From GWB1-37-8 sp964646925 (GTDB lineage: Bacteria > Patescibacteriota > Microgenomatia > Levybacterales > UBA12049), in assembly GCA_964646925.1 (NCBI GenBank), contig CAZYIC010000038.1:1-9131 (forward strand): a stretch of DNA of 9,131 nt, given 5' to 3'. The notes beneath the pieces were generated by a model. It made no database searches. It was not told where the DNA came from and saw nothing but the letters and a program-made list of their open reading frames with translations. Shown here piece after piece: positions 4,991 through 9,131 of the stretch. Each line of letters opens with the position of its first letter. Position 1 is the first letter of the stretch. A program made the translations under genes and the position numbers.

Positions 4991-7753
4991 CTATTTCTTC
5001 CCCTGTTGGTTATACATTTCGATTAATTCCTTCACGGAGGTTGCGTCCTCTGGTTTTTTGTCCGCTGTTCGGAAGGAAACAAGCCTTGGGAAACGAAGCG
5101 CGTAATGGGCGGTGTGAAGCGGGCTGACAGTTATCTCATCGGCCAAAACTTCGATTACAATTTCGGGTTTTATCCAAACAGAAGGCGTTATTGCAGAGTT
5201 AACGCGGGCCGGCTTATGATCCACCTTTATTTTGTCCGCTCTTTTATGAATCTCTTGCCATTCTTCATCTGTCAAGCCTGTTCCGATTCTTGAAACAGTA
5301 ACAAATTCATCTTTTGCTTCATCGTAAACACCAACTAAAAGCGCTCCTGCTCCAAATGCAGTGCGTTTTCCTTTACCTGCAATATATCCCAAAATCACAC
5401 AATCAATAGTATCCTGCAATTCTCCTGAAGAATGTCTTTTTAACTTCACCCAGTTAAAATTTCTCGCACCTGCTTCATATGGACTTTCTAATCTCTTTAC
5501 TACTACTCCCTCAAGCCCTTTGGAAATTGAATCATCAAGCATTATTTGAAGTTTCTCCGGGTTATCAATAATCTCACCCGGTGCCGGAATTAAAACTTGT
5601 CCTGAGCTTGCCGAAGGATCTTCCTTAATTGTCTCTTTCAATATTCTTGAACGCTTCTCAAGTGGCAAATCGATTAAAGATTCTCCATCTTTATAAAGCA
5701 TGTCAAAAACAAATGCTCTTAAAGGCAAACTCTTTGCCATTTCCGTAATATTATATTTTCTGCGTCTTTTGGTTGTCTCCTGAAAGGGCAAAAACTCCTC
5801 AGATTCCCTGTTGTAAGCCAAAGCCTCGGTATCTAAGATTGCTGTTTTGGCTTTCACCTGCTTCAAAGTCCCTTCAATTAGCTCCGGGAACATGTGAGTC
5901 ATATTTTCTAAATTTCTTGAAAACATAGAAATCTTGTCCCCATCTTTGTGAATCTGACAATTATGTAATGTTACCATTGGCACACAAAAACTTTTATCAT
6001 CTTCTACTTGGATATCATATAGTTGAATTCTTGGATCTCTCCTTACAATCAATTCATTTTTAAATACTTTAACTATTAAACGGCCATTCTTAATCTTTGC
6101 TTTAAGGATTGTCTTAGGAATTATCAAGTTATAATATGTTTTATTCTTAATTCTCGTGTAATGCAATCCAATAATAATTCCATGAGATAAAGCAATTAAT
6201 TGAGCAAAAGCCGCCAAGTCTCTTTCTTTTGTAGTAATTCTTGTAGTTCCAGATCTATCTGTATATCCGTCGGATTCTATCCATCCCTGCAAGAACTTCT
6301 GAAAATCCTTTTTGCTTACATGAGAAAACCAAGCCGGCAACATTTTTCCTAACCATTCTCTTCTAAAATAAGTCGATAGCCAATGTTTTAAAGGCTCATC
6401 TCTCCAATAAAGATTTAAACCACCATTATGTTTATAGCGAGTTAACTCTGTTATTTGTAAATTTGTCCGAATTATCTTTTCATATTCATCAGCTAATTGA
6501 AGTTCTGTTTTTGCATTAAATGTTAATCCAACTCTTTCTGTATTATGAAAGTCATTAGTAAATCCATCGCCAATCCAAAATCCTAAAAATCTATAAAACT
6601 TCTCGTCTAATAAAAAAGTCTTTTTATAACCAGACGTTGTTTGCAATTCTAATTTATCTGGTGCCGGATGAGGATTATTTGGAGAAAATTGCGGCAAAGG
6701 AAAAATAACTTCATCATTTGGCTTAATATTTTCTATATTTTTCCAAACTTCTCTTCCATTCTCAAAACATAACAGAGGATGTCCTTCTGAAATTTTGATC
6801 TCTTCTCCTAAATATGTTTTAAACAAAAATAATCTCTCATTTTTCTTAATCCTCCTTTTATATTTTGCTGTGACACTTTTAAAATTTCCTGCTTTAGTCA
6901 AGACTTTATCTCCCACTTTAATGTCGCGTACTGTGGTAATGCCTTTTTCCTTAATGTAGATAGGCGTAAAACCTGTTACGCAACGAAATCCATCGTATTT
7001 TGGAGTAGCGTGTACCCCTTCGCCATTGGGGGACATTTTTTCAAAAACCTTTGTAGCATTTGGAAGCCTTTCACAACGTTCACTCCTAATTGGTTTACCA
7101 ACTTGAACTTTTAATTTCTCAACAGCGCCCAAACCCTTCTCCCACAATGTTTTGGCGATCAAACCCAAATCGGACGTTCTATTATATGCGCCTTCCAAGA
7201 ATTTTCTTTTGCTTTTGTCTCCTAATTTTGCTTTCGCCAGCCCGTCCAAAATTGTCGGGTCTCCAATACCCAAACGCAGATTTCCCAAAGGAATTCTGAC
7301 CAAAAATTTAGAAGACAAAGCATCCATTTTTTTAAGAAGTTCCGATAGTAATGTTTGCCTTTTTTCAACCGTCCCCTCCCCTTTGATATTTGCAATTAAT
7401 TTAAGGATTTCAAATACCTCTCTAACGGTCAACTTTTCACTTTTAACTTTTAACTTTAAACTTAGTTGCGCAGGCACCAAACCCATGTCCCCGAGTTTTC
7501 TATACTCTTTTAGAACTTTTTCTTTTGTGGTTCCATAAGCCAAAGCAATCGCGCTTGCAACGCTTTTTTCCGCCATTCCGATTTCTGTGGCCTCAAAAAA
7601 CGGCGCAATTCTGCCTTGAGTCAGATAAACAATCTTCTCAATTTCCTCCTTAGGAGAATGTTTAAAAAGATCTGAAAGAATATCTATCAAAGAAAGTCTT
7701 GAAGAAGTCGCTTCGAGTTTTTCAAAATATTTTGAAAGTTCAGAAAAAAGCAT
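4991..7753 (-). CDS. lig: ATP-dependent DNA ligase interrupted by an intein
   Basis: This 920-codon gene encodes a 579-residue archaeal-type ATP-dependent ligase plus a 341-residue intein. The N-terminal DNA-binding domain covers about 1-220 (FLVRIPLGNLRLGIGDPTIL is typical). Motif I is PKYDGFR with the AMP-accepting Lys252. After the intein come motif III (DTEALAYN), IIIa (FVFDMLYKDG), IV (EGVVVKRL), V (WVKLKR) and the OB-fold end with RFPRLVSFR. All motifs are intact, so the spliced enzyme should seal nicks using ATP. Two in-frame repeat inserts occur, KLKVKSEKLTV near 100-110 and DPSASSGQ at 712-719. The gene follows the receiver genes by 13 bases and precedes the helix-bundle and EndoQ-like genes, suggesting a repair operon. 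Confidence 0.95.
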   Translation of the reverse strand: MLFSELSKYFEKLEATSSRLSLIDILSDLFKHSPKEEIEKIVYLTQGRIAPFFEATEIGMAEKSVASAIALAYGTTKEKVLKEYRKLGDMGLVPAQLSLKLKVKSEKLTVREVFEILKLIANIKGEGTVEKRQTLLSELLKKMDALSSKFLVRIPLGNLRLGIGDPTILDGLAKAKLGDKSKRKFLEGAYNRTSDLGLIAKTLWEKGLGAVEKLKVQVGKPIRSERCERLPNATKVFEKMSPNGEGVHATPKYDGFRCVTGFTPIYIKEKGITTVRDIKVGDKVLTKAGNFKSVTAKYKRRIKKNERLFLFKTYLGEEIKISEGHPLLCFENGREVWKNIENIKPNDEVIFPLPQFSPNNPHPAPDKLELQTTSGYKKTFLLDEKFYRFLGFWIGDGFTNDFHNTERVGLTFNAKTELQLADEYEKIIRTNLQITELTRYKHNGGLNLYWRDEPLKHWLSTYFRREWLGKMLPAWFSHVSKKDFQKFLQGWIESDGYTDRSGTTRITTKERDLAAFAQLIALSHGIIIGLHYTRIKNKTYYNLIIPKTILKAKIKNGRLIVKVFKNELIVRRDPRIQLYDIQVEDDKSFCVPMVTLHNCQIHKDGDKISMFSRNLENMTHMFPELIEGTLKQVKAKTAILDTEALAYNRESEEFLPFQETTKRRRKYNITEMAKSLPLRAFVFDMLYKDGESLIDLPLEKRSRILKETIKEDPSASSGQVLIPAPGEIIDNPEKLQIMLDDSISKGLEGVVVKRLESPYEAGARNFNWVKLKRHSSGELQDTIDCVILGYIAGKGKRTAFGAGALLVGVYDEAKDEFVTVSRIGTGLTDEEWQEIHKRADKIKVDHKPARVNSAITPSVWIKPEIVIEVLADEITVSPLHTAHYALRFPRLVSFRTADKKPEDATSVKELIEMYNQQGKK
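5595..5620 (-). repeat. DPSASSGQ-coding dispersed insert in the ligase
   Basis: On the minus strand the core reads CCTTCGGCAAGCTCAGG. It codes for the SASSGQ part of an atypical peptide at ligase residues 712-719, in a loop before the conserved IPAPGEII segment. I recall near-identical sequences scattered through genomes of CPR and some other bacteria; only one copy is present in this window, so repeat status rests on that recollection. Confidence 0.45.
5960..6982 (-). mobile_element. Intein with LAGLIDADG homing endonuclease, in ligase motif I
   Basis: This 341-residue intein spans ligase residues 258-598. Splicing features are Cys258 at the start (CVTGFTPIYI), a block B with ISEGHPL (Ser in place of the usual Thr, His325), block F LYDIQVEDDKSFCV, and the end VTLHN with penultimate His597, Asn598 and Cys599 as the next extein residue. 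The endonuclease part carries two LAGLIDADG helices, FLGFWIGDG (Asp396) and FLQGWIESDG (Asp495), so it may still be mobile. Removal restores KYDGFR-CQIHKDG exactly. Sampled 60-base stretches are about 22-30% G+C inside, against about 33-42% in the ligase, which suggests separate acquisition. A functional ligase needs splicing, since the insert lies 5 residues after the catalytic Lys. Confidence 0.95.
7431..7464 (-). repeat. Heptanucleotide array in the ligase N-terminal domain
   Basis: On the plus strand the units are AACTTTT, CACTTTT, AACTTTT, AACTTTA and a partial AACTTA. It codes in frame for KLKVKSEKLTV, a loop before the REVFEILKLIANI helix. One variant unit with C replacing A recalls the array at 4192-4226. 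Confidence 0.6.
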
Positions 7754-7766
7754 AGTATGACTTTAT

Positions 7767-8231
7767 CTATTTAACTGTGGACGGTTTTGGATTAAATATC
7801 GCACTTTTTGCGTTAGTTAAACTTTCTTTTATGATTGTCAAACCACTGGGTTCTTGAATTAATTTGTCTACATTTGCATTTTTAATGTCATCGTCTGTGG
7901 GAGGAATCTTGCTATTTGTAAATAAAATCGAATAGCCTACCAATCCTTCCTCCTTAGCCGCAGATGAAATATAAAGTCCTCCACGTCCATTACCCTCGTA
8001 TCCTAAGCGGCTAAAAATTATATCAATGGGTTGATTTTGTTCTTTCTTTCTTCTTAGAAATTCCATTACTGAAGAAGTACTCATGTTGGGCAAGGAAAAT
8101 GCATCCATTCCTTCCTGACCTACAACCATTTTAAGAGAAAAGGCCATATCCCTGTCACCTTCAACTACCAAAACTCTCAATCTTCGTAATTCTTTTTCTT
8201 TTCCTTCCGGGGACGAAGTTCCGTCATTCAT
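7767..8231 (-). CDS. Stand-alone pseudo-receiver protein (phospho-acceptor lost)
   Basis: This 154-residue protein has the CheY-like receiver layout without an output domain: LRVLVVEGDRD with acidic Glu24/Asp26, IDIIFSRLGYEG, YSILFTNSK with Thr105, and KLIQEPSG. The phospho-acceptor Asp of the 'F-D-G' strand end is replaced by Arg75 (neighbouring paralogue: FTDLG), and the conserved Lys of 'KP' by Glu127 (QEP). It therefore should not be phosphorylated in the normal way and may act as a fixed-state partner, if functional. Its C-terminal tail NPKPSTVK resembles that of its two neighbours. It is the third of three tandem relatives and ends 13 bases before the ligase start. Confidence 0.8.
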   Translation of the reverse strand: MNDGTSSPEGKEKELRRLRVLVVEGDRDMAFSLKMVVGQEGMDAFSLPNMSTSSVMEFLRRKKEQNQPIDIIFSRLGYEGNGRGGLYISSAAKEEGLVGYSILFTNSKIPPTDDDIKNANVDKLIQEPSGLTIIKESLTNAKSAIFNPKPSTVK

Positions 8232-8240
8232 GATGCTCTT

Positions 8241-8249
8241 ATTTTACCA
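8241..8249 (-). promoter_or_regulatory. Extended -10 box before the third receiver gene
   Basis: On the minus strand TGG followed by TAAAAT lies 9 bases before the ATG at 8231. This is an extended -10 arrangement without a convincing -35 box. It would give a leader of only about 3 bases and an independent transcript in the 54-base gap. Confidence 0.35.
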
Positions 8250-8285
8250 CAATATTTATCTTAGGGGTAAAAAGAGATAAAAATA

Positions 8286-8762
8286 TTAAGAGGTTGGCGG
8301 AAGGTTTGGGTTGAGTATTGCAGCAACTGCCTTACCTACTGCATCTACTATCTCTCGCGGAATAGCAGGTTTTGATAATGAGTAGTTAATTCCCATTTTC
8401 TCAAGCTGCTCTCTGCTTAAACCTGCAGCATCTTTACCCCCTATTAGAACAACTTGTCGCACGCCTAGCTCTCTAATTCCTCCTATAGAATAAAACCCGT
8501 CATTATTACCCTCTTCCAACATGCCGGTAACAACCATTTCTACGGGGATTCGATCTTGGCTTGCTTTTTTTATCAATTCCTGAGCTTCTTTTAAATTCGC
8601 TACAGTTTGGGTTTTATCTACCCGGATACCAGGAACTTCATTTATAAGTCTTTCCATGGAAGAGGCAACCCTCTCATCTTTTTCTATCACCAAAACTCTT
8701 ATTTGTTTCCCTGCTCCTTCACGACCCTCCATTAAAACCCCAGAGTCAGAATGTTCTGTCAT
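8286..8762 (-). CDS. Stand-alone pseudo-receiver protein (Asp and Thr lost)
   Basis: This 158-residue receiver-fold protein has no output domain. After a 20-residue polar N-terminus comes IRVLVIEKDERVASSMERLI with acidic residues at 27-30. The phospho-acceptor strand reads VEMVVTGMLEEG with Gly80 where Asp is expected, and the Thr/Ser strand reads VVLIGGKDA with Gly instead of Thr. The Lys is kept in SLSKPAIP (Lys131). The product is thus a degenerate receiver, with a different set of losses from its neighbour at 7767-8231. It ends in AAILNPNLPPTS, like KEILNPPTPPLSS of the edge paralogue. It has its own good promoter 9 bases upstream, so each receiver may be transcribed independently as well as in series. 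Confidence 0.78.
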   Translation of the reverse strand: MTEHSDSGVLMEGREGAGKQIRVLVIEKDERVASSMERLINEVPGIRVDKTQTVANLKEAQELIKKASQDRIPVEMVVTGMLEEGNNDGFYSIGGIRELGVRQVVLIGGKDAAGLSREQLEKMGINYSLSKPAIPREIVDAVGKAVAAILNPNLPPTS

Positions 8763-8771
8763 ATACTACAT

Positions 8772-8800
8772 ATAATAAACAATTTTAACTAAATTCTCAA
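8772..8800 (-). promoter_or_regulatory. Promoter of the second receiver gene, nearly leaderless
   Basis: On the minus strand TTGAGA (8800-8795), a 17-base spacer and TATTAT (8777-8772) match the consensus at five of six bases each. The ATG at 8762 follows 9 bases later, implying a leader of 3-4 bases and no Shine-Dalgarno. Confidence 0.6.
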
Positions 8801-8814
8801 TAGTGTATATAATT

Positions 8815-9131
8815 TTACGATGAAAGTGGGGGTGTAGGGGGATTAAGTATTTCTTTTTTTGCAACATTCAGACTATCAATTATAATTGCTGAACTCCGTA
8901 CGGGCTTTCCGATTAAGGCATGTATACCCTTCTCCCTAAGCTGTTCCGGCTTTATCAAATCTGCACTTCCAGTAAATAAAATAATATACCTAGCAAGAGA
9001 TGGATCCTTTCTTACTGCTTCTGCTATCTGAAATCCACCCTCTCTATGATCTTCCAACCCTAAATCGGTAAAAATTAATTCTATCGGCTTGCCTCCTTCT
9101 TTTGCATTTTTTAATATCTCTAAAGCTTCAG
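8815..9131 (-). CDS. Receiver-domain protein with intact phosphorylation site, 5' end cut by the window
   Basis: The frame stays open to the window edge, so about 105 C-terminal residues are visible and the N-terminal strand with the acidic pair is missing. The visible part shows EALEILKNAKEGGKPIELIF followed by TDLGLEDHREGGF, with the Asp of TDLG as phospho-acceptor, then YIILFTGSADL with the conserved Thr, and LIGKPVRSS with the conserved Lys. All three visible catalytic residues are present, unlike the two relatives downstream. It ends KKEILNPPTPPLSS with no output domain. A TTG at 9057 is an unlikely start, since it would remove the phospho-acceptor strand. It is the first of three tandem paralogues; its histidine kinase and target are not in the window. 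Confidence 0.85.
   Translation of the reverse strand, partial: EALEILKNAKEGGKPIELIFTDLGLEDHREGGFQIAEAVRKDPSLARYIILFTGSADLIKPEQLREKGIHALIGKPVRSSAIIIDSLNVAKKEILNPPTPPLSS

Noticed and set aside
5960..6982. Insert in the ligase as a group I or II intron instead of an intein
   Set aside because: The frame is open throughout and carries protein-splicing blocks with Cys at both junctions, so it acts at the protein level.
7152..7538. 128-codon plus-strand open frame
   Set aside because: It is antisense to the conserved N-terminal domain of the ligase, with no promoter and low-complexity Leu/Ser/Phe-rich composition.
9055..9057. TTG at 9057 as the start of the edge receiver
   Set aside because: The same frame continues upstream through PIELIFTDLG, which is the phospho-acceptor strand, so the gene simply runs off the window.

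Overview
The window looks like compact, AT-rich bacterial DNA. It is most likely from a Patescibacteria (CPR) genome, perhaps of the Microgenomates type; this is inference from gene content and style, not a phylogenetic result. Supporting signs are very short intergenic gaps, the absence of recognisable Shine-Dalgarno sequences, start codons that sit a few bases downstream of -10 boxes (leaderless or nearly leaderless mRNAs), an archaeal-type ATP-dependent DNA ligase beside an endonuclease-Q-like PHP protein, small stand-alone receiver proteins, and short repeats inserted in frame into coding sequences.

Layout. A plus-strand gene tail (3-80) is followed by a compact hicB-hicA toxin-antitoxin pair (128-628) with a good promoter. 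It overlaps tail-to-tail by 4 bases with a minus-strand cluster (625-2352) that reads pth (peptidyl-tRNA hydrolase), an unknown 88-residue protein, a VTT/DedA-like membrane protein and acylphosphatase. A divergent promoter region (2353-2431) separates pth from an unrecognised plus-strand gene (2432-2917). Both promoters can be drawn from a single self-complementary TTGCAA used as the -35 element on each strand.

The rest (2961-9131) is all minus strand. In transcription order it holds three related single-domain receiver proteins (the first cut by the window edge), the ATP-dependent DNA ligase, a four-helix-bundle 'suffix domain' protein and an EndoQ-like PHP nuclease. The ligase is interrupted, five residues after its catalytic lysine, by a 341-residue intein carrying a LAGLIDADG homing endonuclease. 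The helix-bundle and PHP genes overlap as TAATG, so ligase, helix bundle and nuclease are probably one DNA-repair operon. Of the three receivers only the edge one keeps the phospho-acceptor Asp, the Thr and the Lys; the other two look like pseudo-receivers.

The most distinctive layer is repeats. A 9-bp tyrosine-codon minisatellite occurs both immediately before the start of the helix-bundle gene and inside it, ending at an ATG codon each time. Heptanucleotide arrays with a shared pattern occur inside pth, the PHP gene (twice) and the ligase. A GC-rich inverted-repeat insert lies in the PHP gene and a DPSASSGQ-coding insert in the ligase. No rRNA, tRNA, CRISPR array or insertion sequence was seen, and no stretch over 300 bases lacks a gene.
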